From Eremomyces bilateralis CBS 781.70 (taxonomy: Eukaryota; Ascomycota; Dothideomycetes; Eremomycetales; Eremomycetaceae), in contig NW_022985091.1 of NCBI RefSeq assembly GCF_010015585.1, positions 14,138 through 78,137 on the forward strand: a stretch of 64,000 bases of DNA, read 5' to 3'. The notes under the pieces were generated by a model, which saw only the letters and a program-made list of their open reading frames with translations, searched no databases and had not been told where the DNA came from. The position numbers and the translations under genes were made by a program. Shown piece after piece: positions 24,721 to 34,441 of this stretch (the first letter of the stretch is position 1; every line of letters begins with the position of its first letter).

Positions 24721-25115
24721 GTCGTAGCTCCATGCGCATATTTCGCGAGCAACAATGTCCAAAGCTCTCACAGATATTGAGCGAAGGCTAGATTCAGTCA
24801 TGTTTCCTGGGCCAACCTAGAAGCATTTCGTATGATAGAACCTTTCGGGGTCCCATCCTAAATGAAAGTTCCCTGTGAATGATTAATGAAGCCAGTTGTT
24901 CATGCATTCGGACTGGTCAGGTTTCATTCGATTCGAATGTGAATAGATATCGTTCCCGGAATAGGGATTCAATTTTAGTCCGGTGCGCCCATTAGCGCCC
25001 GCTATATCCATGCTATGCTCATGCTATGCTCGTGCTAACTTAGGTAACTAGGTATTACAAATCTAGGTGCGTTGGAAGACCCATGATATCAGCGAACGCC
25101 GTATCCATCCACTCA
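24721..25115. other. convergent 3' intergenic region
   Basis: 395 bp between AIP1 and the UPF0643 gene, which converge. It includes a small imperfect repeat, ATGCTATGCTC x2, at about 25010-25032. No gene seen. Confidence 0.5.
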
Positions 25116-25748
25116 TCAGCTGATTTTCTCCAAGCTCCACTCCTCCCCTGCCCTCTTCACGTCCAGCTTCCACGTCTCGAATGTGATCGTCTTATAGAAG
25201 TTCTTCGCCTCCGCCCGCGCCATCCGATGCAACGGGCCTTTCCCTCCCTCCCTCGCATCCTCCGCGCTCCTCCACAAGCAGGTAGCCAGGTTCCGCGACT
25301 CGGCATTCGGGCTCCCGTACCAATACTTGAGCAACCCGCCGCTCTCCGAGGCTTCGCGATGGGACTCTTTGTCGAGGAGGAACATGAGGTCGCGGTCGAC
25401 AGTGGGGGAAATGATGGAGCGGAACACGACGACGTAGAAGGACCAATCCCACAGGTTCTTCTCAGCTGCGGTGGATTCGTTGAGCGTCTCTTGCTGGACG
25501 CGCTGGAACACGGCGGGCCAGTTGAACGCTTCGAGGTAGGGGGTGGTCGCGTAGCTCTCACTGGTTGCCTCCATGGATTGAAGTGCGAGCGCCAGTGCGC
25601 GGGAAGGAAGCTCTAGGCGGTCGAGATCCAAGAGATGGGCTTCGTCGGTGTATGGGGAGCTGGCGATCAATCGTTTCGGCAAACTCGTGGAGCTCAGCAC
25701 GATGTGATAGCTTTGGGAATCCGCTCCCTCACTGGTCCAGTCAGCCAT
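25116..25748 (-). CDS. UPF0643 family protein
   Basis: Single exon of 210 aa from the ATG at 25748, whose context (ACAATGG) is better than that of an in-frame ATG at 25844. The sequence matches the fungal UPF0643 family (fission yeast PB2B2.08 type): LDLDRLELPSRALALALQSM, YLEAFNWPAVFQRV, WSFYVVVFRSIISP, GLLKYWYGSPNAESRNLATC and LWRSAEDAREGGKGPLH. Function is unknown; there is no signal peptide or membrane segment, so it is probably soluble and cytosolic. The family assignment comes from my memory of its conserved blocks. Confidence 0.85.
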   Translation of the reverse strand: MADWTSEGADSQSYHIVLSSTSLPKRLIASSPYTDEAHLLDLDRLELPSRALALALQSMEATSESYATTPYLEAFNWPAVFQRVQQETLNESTAAEKNLWDWSFYVVVFRSIISPTVDRDLMFLLDKESHREASESGGLLKYWYGSPNAESRNLATCLWRSAEDAREGGKGPLHRMARAEAKNFYKTITFETWKLDVKRAGEEWSLEKIS

Positions 25749-26856
25749 TGTCCATCTATACCATGTATACAAATGAACTCCCTGTCCGTACTCTTGGGAT
25801 TCTTTTGGGCGACTTAGCGCGATATCCGCTTCCACCAGTGCCATTGACGGTGCGTCCTTTGTTTTCTCCCCCTTCAGTAGATCGGAATGTAGAGCGAGGA
25901 TTCAAATTTGACGTATGTACTATGAGTTGGACGAAGAGAACGATGAGGAAATAAAAATGTACAGGAATGACTCAAAGGAGGATGGCAAACTTCATATATG
26001 TCCATGGTGCAATTTACTGGCAGTTGAGCCTTCACTAAACAAAGTATTTCATGCTTACTGACTGTGAGCACGCAATGCCTCATGCAAATTATGTGGGAGA
26101 GCGAACGGACACCGACTCTTTGTTCTTCCCCAAGGTTCCCTGGGACTTGGGCGTGCATCCTTCATAGGTACACACGACCATCGATTGCAATTGCCAGCTC
26201 CTTTTATACTCAAATAGAAGTTCCGAGTATTTATGCGTTATCCGGTTAGTTTGGTTGCTCTCTCGAGCCACACGAATCGAGAAAATGATGGTGTTCCGTC
26301 CGATTCGCGTGATGACAACGGCATTGTCCGAGCCGACGACCTGGTGAAGTAAAGGGACCCCGTAGACCTACAGAAAGTCGACAGCTGCAGTTCTCCCATC
26401 CGCTGCAGATAAATATTGACATTGCTGGCGCCATACGATATGGAGAATGCACCGGTTTGGAAGGACCATCCGGCCACGTCGAGTCATTGAGTGCAGGTCC
26501 GACTTATTTTTAAGGGTTTGAAGGCGGTGACGTTGAGCATGTTGGTGAGGGTCCAAGGGAGCTCCTTACTAAAATGAAGGCTCAACACATGCATGATGCA
26601 CAAAGCACGTGATTATCATATGCGCTAAACCCAAAGGGGCTGGTACTCTGTCTTGTTAATGAATCTGTTTGCATCTGGACGTAATACCCGGTATCGGATA
26701 GACCCGTTACGATGCCTCTCTAGACACAAGACGTGTAATACGGAGGAATCGAGCGTTTTCGATATCCGCGAATATGGTCCATTGTGCAACGAACAGTCCA
26801 TCCTAAGGCGCGAATAGAAAGTTTCGCGAGTATAGTATGGGATATCGCATAAGAAT
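25749..26856. other. intergenic, possible gene remnant
   Basis: 1.1 kb upstream of the UPF0643 gene. On the minus strand 26245-26477 holds protein-like stretches in two frames (SYGASNVNIYLQRMGELQL, then SDNAVVITRIGRNTIIFS) that could be a decayed gene or chance. Nothing recognised. Confidence 0.3.
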
Positions 26857-28338
26857 TCATTTTGGTTTTTGACTAGAGCTAGAGCTACTTGACAGACTGA
26901 TCCTGTTGACAGCAGCCTCCGATATCGCGGTGACGCGCTCTTTTGAACGTTTCTGCCGTCCTTCTTCGAGATCGATGTGGTCCCCCGCACCTTCAACATC
27001 GATACGAACTTGAGAAGCAACCTCGGCGGTCGTCTGGGGGCTCCGTCCCACCGTATCTCGCATTACGGAACTTGCCAAAGTGCTCCGAAGCCAATCCGGA
27101 ACCTTCCTCCTTGACGCCATTGCAGCAGCTCCTGGGATTCCACGTCGTCTTTCTTCAACGTTCGCCTGAACGTGTCCTCCAATGGTCGGTGGAGCGTTCT
27201 GCCCAGCCGAGCGCCGATTCGACTCGACGGACGGTTCAGAGGATTCCACGGCGTGTCTGAAGGGTCCCATCATGTTCGGCCAACTTCTGGCAATCAATCC
27301 CCGTAGATCAGGGAGACTACTTGCGACTAACCCCAAGGCGAGCTCGATGGCGATGAACAAACTCACTTCCGAACCGAACCACTGCTGTCCTTCCGCATCG
27401 GTCCTATAGTTCGCGATGATGAATGGGATCTGCAGCAACGCGAAAACGCATGCAATCAGACCAATCCCAAAAATAATGGCCAAACCAACGCGTTGCCCGA
27501 GACGGATTTGTCGTAACCCCCAGATATAAGGGATGGGGAGGGCGTAGATCAACGCATCGAGAACTGCGTCGACCAGTGCCCCTGAGTATGTGAACTCTCG
27601 CGCATTGCTACAACGAGGATTGTGGTATTCGTTCAGAGCGCCTCGATATAAGTCGTCAATATCACTAAAGCATCGGGTCAGTGTGTCTTTTGACTGCGCC
27701 GGGATGAAATACACACCTGCACAGTATCGCTAGTGTCAAGACAAGTTGGAGACACTGCATGAAAGTCCCAATAATGAGCACCCATGATCCTATACGAAGG
27801 CCTCGCAGGGCAGTGGGAAATAACCGAAGATAATATGTGAGGACTCCCAAGCGGGTGAACATTGCGCTGAGAGCGTACCACAATCGCCGTTCGAAGTACC
27901 GCTGCATCGATGAGCTTGCTTCCTGAAATGCTTAGGTATGGTGTACGTACCTGATAGAAGGCCACCTGGTACTGCTCTTGGGGTCCCATCCGCGACGCCC
28001 ATCCAATCTGGGAGCTCAACGATGCTGCCACAGCTCGTCCAATGGCCAAACCCTTCCATCCGTCAGAATCTACTTTTCCCACTGAAGACGGGTGCTGGGC
28101 TTACCAGACCAAGGACTATGAAAATGTCATCTGCAGCGATGCGCTTTTTCAGACTGATTCTCGCATACATTCGCCAACAGACAAAGCAGGTCGCCAGAGC
28201 GACGAGGATGCTTTGTATTGCTATCACCCATTTCGTGGGAGGGGTAAGATGCCCGTTTTTAAACACCTGCGGTTCCTGGGGGTGTAGCATCGCAAGAATG
28301 GGTCCAGGGTGGTACGACGACCAGATATGCGAGTTCAC
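26857..28338 (-). CDS. fungal rhodopsin-like integral membrane protein (seven helices)
   Basis: Four exons: 28338-28105, 28052-27951, 27901-27717 and 27664-26857; introns of 52, 49, 52 nt; 442 aa. This belongs to the large fungal family of seven-helix 'integral membrane / rhodopsin domain' proteins (PF20684, PTH11-like relatives), which sit in the plasma membrane and are suspected receptors. Seen here: an N-terminal helix (WVIAIQSILVALATCFVCW), RMYARISLKKRIAADDIFIV with the family's basic-then-DD pattern, LWYALSAMFTRLGVLTYYLRLFP, VLIIGTFMQCLQLVLTLAILC, ALIYALPIPYIWGLRQI, VGLAIIFGIGLIACVFAL and an ELALGLVASSLPDLRGL final helix. The cytosolic tail is long, charged and ends in a Ser run. Ligand unknown. 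Confidence 0.85.
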
Positions 28339-29529
28339 CCACCGTCCATAAAGGACTCGAGTTCTCGAAGTGAAGTCTTAGAAGGACTGCGGTGCGTTCA
28401 TCGGTAGGCGGCGCAGCGCGAGTTTTAACGGCATTCGCATTGATGTGTCATCTCTCACAAGGCTCAGTAGAGTGCGTAGGGCTGGCACATTAGAATCACT
28501 GGTACTCGACAACGCCATACTATAACCATAGCGGAGCGCCTCTATAAAGTAAGTGTTGCCTACGCCATATTTCATCCTCGGGCGCTTCTTAGGCTAAACC
28601 TTTTCGGCGTCGCACCTTGCAGAGCATTTTGTTCTCTCAATAGTCACAAGGGATCAGTCTAGGTAACCGACGTATCAAATCATTCGTGGAACAGATGCAG
28701 ATATGTGCCGAGTTAGACTAACGATGCACCACGGCTTACTCAGTCGCAAGACATCAAATCAGAACTTCAACCAAGATTGATCACTTAATTGCTAGCTTGA
28801 ATGAACCGAACGGATTCATCCTTATACATTATGGCGCGTTCAGCTTTGCTGAATCATTTTCTCTTCCCTGCCACCTTTGCAGTGACAGATCACATCCCGA
28901 GGGACGGAAGATATTCCTTCTTCTGTTCGGTCCGACACCCGCCACAATCGGGACAATATTATGGACCCAGATTCCAGATCCATGCACGGAGTATCCGTGC
29001 CCTCCTTTAATACAACGTAAAAGAAAGAAATCCATTTGCCGGGTCTGCGATTGGCTTTGCAATTACCGTCCTACTACGAGATCTGAGTCTATGTTAGATT
29101 CCCTGAACTGATGGCCCGTCACCATCAGTAAAAGTCTCTCAGCGCTTGAATTGACTGGCAACAGGGGAAGAGGTCAACCTACCTTAATGACTATGTTTTG
29201 TTAAATTGTTGAACCTTATGAGTCTTCCTACATTCATTTATTAGTCACGAAAACAACGTTCAAGAGCTGGTGATGTCAGCGGCATTAAAGGAGCCGCGAA
29301 ACACCGACGCCAACCTTCGAAGTAAAATTTCCTCCTATTCGGCAGTTGTGAGAAAATCTTTCTCCTATCGATATCGGTATCAGGGGGTTCTGTCAGCATG
29401 GCTAGGAGTGGTTCTCAATGTTTTCCGTAGTGTTTTCATGATCATTCCTTGTCACAACTCATATCCGCTCATCGACGACATCCTCCATTTAATTGATCGT
29501 TCCAGTATCCGCGATTTTGAATTCCAACC
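28339..29529. promoter_or_regulatory. divergent intergenic region, membrane protein / MFS transporter
   Basis: 1.2 kb between divergent starts; short frames only, none with recognisable features. The last 100 bp before the transporter ATG look like a normal leader. Confidence 0.4.
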
Positions 29530-31348
29530 ATGCTTACGACGACGTCCATTGCTGAAAACCCTCCGGCCTCCGGGATGTCTCGGCCATCGATCGAACTCGT
29601 GCCGATAACGTATCCCTCCAGCGCGGTAACCAATCCGTCTCTGAGGTCCACGACAACGTTGGCTCATGTGCCGTCCAACGCATCCCGATATGAGAACTGC
29701 CACGAGTCGAGGTCATTGAATGAGGAAGATGTGTCCAAAGGAGTAACAGCGGCTGTGATTACTTCCGTGACCTGTATTACCGGCATCTCGAGTCTTTTGG
29801 CGGGAATCGTCACGGTGGCCATGCCTATGATAGCCAAAGATTTGGCCATCCCGTCGAATTTGCTGCTCTGGTAAGCATATTGAAGTTCCTGTTCGAACGA
29901 CGACTTATTCAGATAGGCCTGCCTCTGTGTATGCACTGACATGCGGTTGCACTCTGCTCGTCCTGGGGTCCATTGCAGACGTGGTTGGGAGCCGAGTGAT
30001 GTATCTCACAGGCTGTGTCCTCCAAAGCATTTTTACCATGGCGTGTGGGCTGGCGCGGGATGGCCCAGAACTGATCGGCTTTCGTGCCTTGGCCGGAATT
30101 GCCATCTCATTCTGCCTGCCATCCGCCGTCAGCATTATCACGAACACCTTTCCCCCGGGTCGAAGGCGGAACATCTCGTTCGCCTCCATGGGCGCTGGTC
30201 AACCCGTAGGATTTTCTATTGGGCTGGCTTTAGGTGGTGTCTTCAGTGACTCCATCGGATGGTAAGAGCCTTCTTTCTAGTACCATCAGTACTCTGAGAT
30301 TTCGGTTCCCAGCAGCTGATCAAAGCCTCCTAGGCGATGGTGCTTTTACATTGCTGCCATCCTCAATACTGCGATCGTAGCCATCGCTATTTTCACCTTG
30401 CCGAAACCCCCAAACGAAAATGAATCGGTAACTTGGAGCCGCCTAAAATCAGAGATTGATTGGGTCGGTGCTCTTATCGCCAGTACTTCTCTGGCTTTGA
30501 TAAGTTACATATTTGCGTGAGTGCATCCCCAGTCCGTAGAGAATGCTGGCTGACGTATTTGTAGTGCAATAACCGGAAGCGCTTCAAGCATCCGAGATCC
30601 AGTCATAATCACACTCTTTTGCATTTCTTTGGCGTTGGTTCCAACATTTATCATATGGATGTCACGCCAAGAACGTCTGGGACGTCCGGCCATTATCCCG
30701 AATTCTCTCTGGCGCAACAAGCATTTCACTTCTATATGTATCGACGTCTTCCTCATCTGGGGCGTCTTCAACGCGATTGAGAACCTCCTAGCTTTCTTCT
30801 TCGAGTATGTTCAACACCTCTCGGGAAGCCAGGCTTCGTTGCGATTCCTTCCCGCTCCGATAGGCGGAGCGTTGGCGAACATTCTCATCGGACTCATTGT
30901 TCATCGAGTACGCGCCGACTGGCTCGTGATTGTGGCGTTGGCCATCTCCAGCGTGACACCGTTGCTTCTCGCCATCCAGGATCCCTCATGGTCGTATTGG
31001 GCAGCTGTGGCTCCAGCTGTCTTTTTGAATGCAGTTGGTGCCGATACGCTATTTACCATATCAAACCTCGTTATTTCTTCCGCCTTCCCGTCGAAAACGC
31101 AAGCCCTTGCTGGAGGGGTTTTCAACACCATTGCCCAGGTCGGAAAATCCGTGGGACTGGCTACATCGGCTGTGATTGCCGGGAGTGTGACAGCCAAATC
31201 TTCCTTTCCGGATAAGAATGGCGACAAGGCATTGATGGAAGGTTACCGGGCGACATTTTGGTATACTCTTGGACTATCCCTTCTGTGTGTTGCCATCAGC
31301 TTGTGGGGATTGCGGAATATAGGGAAAGTGGGCCTCAAACGAGAGTAA
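29530..31348 (+). CDS. MFS transporter, DHA2 (14-helix drug:H+ antiporter) type
   Basis: Four exons: 29530-29870, 29917-30261, 30334-30516 and 30565-31348; introns 46, 72 and 48 nt; 550 aa. A plasma-membrane proton antiporter, probably exporting small toxic compounds. A 75-residue Ser/Thr-rich cytosolic N-tail precedes the first helix (VITSVTCITGISSLLAGIV). Motif A-like LGSIADVVGSRVMYL follows helix 2, and FRALAGIAISFCLPSAVS fits the DHA2 central helices. GQPVGFSIGLALGGVFSD has the antiporter motif C glycines (G-x8-G-x3-G spacing). The total helix count looks near 14. No adjacent biosynthetic enzymes, so no cluster is implied; the substrate is unknown. Three in-phase splices at TG|G or GC|T codons support the model. 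Confidence 0.9.
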
Positions 31349-31747
31349 TATAGACATGTTTGTTTTCCATGCCATGCATCCCGAAAGTCCTCCAAAATTG
31401 GTGTCAAGCGCAATCGTATCCGAGAGAATGAATGTATAGTCAACCGGTATCGCCTTTCAAATACCTTATGCAACATCGAGGAGGGAAAGCTTTGTTCCTT
31501 GGAATGCAACATCAATGGGAGAAGAGCTGATTCGGAATGACGGTGATGTCAGTCATCGTTCCAATGGTCGCAACCGGAAGTTTACAACGGGTCAAGGCCT
31601 CTCAATCTACATTCCGACGTGGTTTGACATTAGATGGATGTTCTGACAACTGAACGAGTCGAAGGAACGGTACAAAAATCAATTAAGCGACGAAACCTAA
31701 CTCCGAACGAGTTTCATCATTTTGTTACTGGTATTACAAAGAAACCG

Positions 31748-31995
31748 CCCCCTCCGGGGGGGGAAGAAATTGAGTTACCTTTCTTGGCATTCCCCTAAGC
31801 ACAGTTCCCACGATCGTAACCAGAACGCGGCGGAGAATTCACCAAAACAGGCCTCTAGTAGTTGCTTAATTAGGAAAAGAGTATACTTTTTGGTATTATG
31901 TTGTTTTTGAGCGAATTGGGCCTGCCTGTAATGGTGGTGGTGGTTGCGGGAATGCCAAGAAAAGGTAACTCAATTTCTTCCCCCCCGGAGGCCCC
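31748..31995. mobile_element. short inverted-repeat (MITE/foldback-like) element
   Basis: Two arms of about 45 bp in opposite orientation: left 31751-31794 and right 31948-31992. They share the core GAAGAAATTGAGTTACC, then CTTGGCATTCCC, with only one- or two-base length differences in homopolymers. The spacer is about 153 bp and AT-rich. Both outer ends carry CCTCCGG with G/C runs, and CAAAG just outside. No coding capacity. A non-autonomous DNA transposon remnant is the best guess; no clear target-site duplication was found. Confidence 0.55.
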
Positions 31996-32040
31996 TTTGA
32001 CCCCCGCCCCCCCATCTTGGTTTTATGAGTATTACGCTAA

Positions 32041-32080
32041 GTCCGTTACCTCCGTACCAAGTCCGTTACCTCCGTACCAA
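32041..32080. repeat. 20-bp perfect tandem repeat x2
   Basis: Two exact copies of GTCCGTTACCTCCGTACCAA, followed by GTACGTAG. It lies about 200 bp before the aldo-keto reductase start. Confidence 0.75.
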
Positions 32081-32277
32081 GTACGTAGTGAGGGGTACGT
32101 ACTACTATGTACGCAATGAAATAAATACGTAATGTACTGTACATTATCATGCCATAGCATGAGGTCAGGCCTGATGAATCTTGCAGTCCCGAATATAAGT
32201 AATACTTCATACTCCATTTGGCTTGACCAGGAATGAGTGTCATTCTTCGTCAATCAAAACGAATAGCCAGTCGAAAA

Positions 32278-33297
32278 ATGGCGAACCTCAACATTAGCTC
32301 GAAATATACCATGAACTCGGGATATGAGATCCCGGCTCTTGGATATGGAGTAAGAGTACAATGATCCCCGTCAATATTACTCGATGCTCACCCGCGATGT
32401 TTTTAGGTCTACAAAACGTAAGATATGAAGAAGTCACGCCTGGCCAATATAACTGAAAGTTATAGCCCTGCCGCTGAGGCTGAAGAAGTTACCGACCATG
32501 CTATCGGAGTCGGTTATCGTCATGTTGATTCTGCAGTCGCATACCGCAACGAAGGTCCAACCGCGATAGGAATGTTAAAGTCGAAGGTTCCTAGAGAACA
32601 GCTCTTCTTTACCTCGAAAGTGCCGCCTAAGGACTTGAGCTACAAGACAACAAAGGCATGCATCGACGAGACTTTGGTCGAGACGGGGTTGAGCTATGTC
32701 GACCTCTACCTCATCCACTCGCCGTATGGAGGGAAAGAGGCAAGGTTGGGTGCTTGGCGAGCGCTCGTGGAAGCTGTTGAGGCTGGGAAAGTGCGCTCGA
32801 TCGGCGTCTCTAATTACGGAGTTCACCATCTCGAGGAGCTGGATGAGTACATCAGACAGACCGAGGCCGCAGAAGGAAAAGGCAAGGGCGGTGTGTTGAG
32901 TGTCAACCAAGTCGAACTCCATCCGTGGCTCGCGCGACCGGATATTGTTGAGTGGTGCAAGAAACGAGGGGTGATAATGGAGGTCAGCAATCATCACGAT
33001 TGACCTTGGGACAGCATTGACCATCGATAGGCATACTCACCCGTAGTCCGTATGGAGAGGGAGAAAGAGCCAGTCCTTATTCAGCTGGCTAAGAAACACG
33101 GGAAGACACCGGCACAGATCTTACTTCGATGGAGTCTCCAGATGGGGTTCGTGCCACTCCCGAAGTCGGTAACGAAGTCTCGAATTGAGGAAAATATTAA
33201 GTTGTATGACTTCCAGTTGTCTGCGGAAGACATGGAGTCACTGGACACGGGAGAATATTCGCCCTGCGCATGGGATCCAACGGTATCGAAAGACTAA
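32278..33297 (+). CDS. aldo-keto reductase (AKR superfamily)
   Basis: Four exons: 32278-32349, 32407-32417 (11 nt), 32466-32982 and 33031-33297; introns 57, 48 and 48 nt; 288 aa. NADPH-dependent cytosolic reductase of carbonyl compounds. The catalytic tetrad is visible: Asp and Tyr in HVDSAVAYRNE, Lys in LFFTSKVPP, His in VDLYLIHSPY. The family signatures VRSIGVSNYGVHHLEEL, VNQVELHPW and LLRWSLQMGFVPLPKSV (ending in the NADPH-binding KS) follow in order. The tiny second exon encodes VYKT across the splice and is needed to restore the standard GYGVYKTPAAEAEE sequence. Substrate not predictable; the closest relatives are the xylose/glycerol/prostaglandin-like reductases. Confidence 0.93.
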
Positions 33298-33330
33298 ATG
33301 AAAGGATGGATTGTAAATAGCTATCCATAT

Positions 33331-34441
33331 CTAATCATCCCGCCATTCATCACCATCTTCCAGTCTCTCCGGGCGATGTTTTGCATTCGGAGGCGGCGCC
33401 TCGTCATCACTGTCGTCCTCAAATGCGCTTGGGTCTGTAAGTGGCATCCGAGCGCCGTCGTCGCTCCCTCTTTCGATGTCTCGTACGGTATCATCAGCGG
33501 AAATGGAGATCCCTCGGCCGCCCCAACGAGTGTTTTTCTGGGCGGGTCGTGCATGGTCGGCCTCTCCATCATCTGCATCGTTATCATCCAAGTGCTTTCT
33601 ACCCAGAATACCCCCAACCAGCCACCCACGGCTGAAATCGTCCGAGTCGACCACGCCGCCTCCTCGGAGCTTGACCCGTTGCCGGCTGTAGTATACCCAT
33701 GCAAAATCCACGTAAAACGCGGTTTGTATCACGCCGAATATTGCGGCGACAGGATCGAAAACATGTTCGGTCGCGCCGCGATATATCCAGTTCAGAATGT
33801 AGAAGGCTCGGTATGAGCCAAGTGTTAGGAGGTACAAGGAATCGATGACAGTCGGTACCGTCGTCTCGCGAAGGAGGAGGAGTTGGGGAAGAATACACAA
33901 CGACTCGAGGATGATACTGAACACCCAAAGAACCTGTGGCGAGTTAGTCTTGACGGGTGCGGTGCAGCTGCCTGCAGATAGTCCACTCACTTCCAGAGGA
34001 GACAAAGCCCCTATATTTTCAAAAATGATAAGGACAGGGACGCAGCCGATCAGGGCGGCGCCTAGTCCATAAGCTCCGAACCTCCATGCCTTTTCCCGCT
34101 CTCTCGTCCGTGGAAAGATCGACCACATCAGAAACACGATGTATGCCGAGGACACGATGTAGGCGACCTTGAAGACGAAGAGATAGATGAGCATCCCATC
34201 ATTTACCGGAGTCCAAAATATGTCAAGATATCGCGTGCAGAACACGAGGAGGTATAGCAGTTGTGTGATCAAGGAAACACCTGTTGGTCTGTTAGAGCCG
34301 AGTGGAGCATTGGATTGTTGCGCTGGACACGGTACCTTCAGCGCTTCGATTCCAGTGGATGGTCCCTATCAAGATGATCTTGGACAATGCGTGGGCGATG
34401 TCTCCCAGGATCCGAAAGGAGTTCACATGGTATTCAGCCAT
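33331..34441 (-). CDS. Erd2-like ER retention receptor family protein with long tail
   Basis: Two exons, 34441-34336 and 34280-33331 (55-nt intron GTACCG...CTCTAACAGACCAACAG), 351 aa. The N-terminal 210 residues follow the KDEL/HDEL receptor family, which cycles between Golgi and ER and retrieves escaped ER proteins: FRILGDIAHALSKIILIG, LITQLLYLLVFCTRYLDIF, FKVAYIVSSAYIVFLMW, ILESLCILPQLLLL, YRAFYILNWIYRG and YVDFAWVYY. Unlike classic Erd2 (about 210 aa), it has an insertion of about 45 residues before the Pro-Gln region and a 110-residue C-terminal tail that is Asp/Glu/Arg-rich (DDNDADDGEADH). It is probably a divergent paralogue rather than the main receptor. Confidence 0.88.

Larger units (their letters stand above)
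31349..32277. other. intergenic with inverted-repeat element and 20-bp tandem repeat
   Basis: 929 bp between the MFS gene and the aldo-keto reductase. It contains the inverted repeat at about 31748-31995 and the tandem repeat at 32041-32080 described separately. No gene. Confidence 0.6.
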
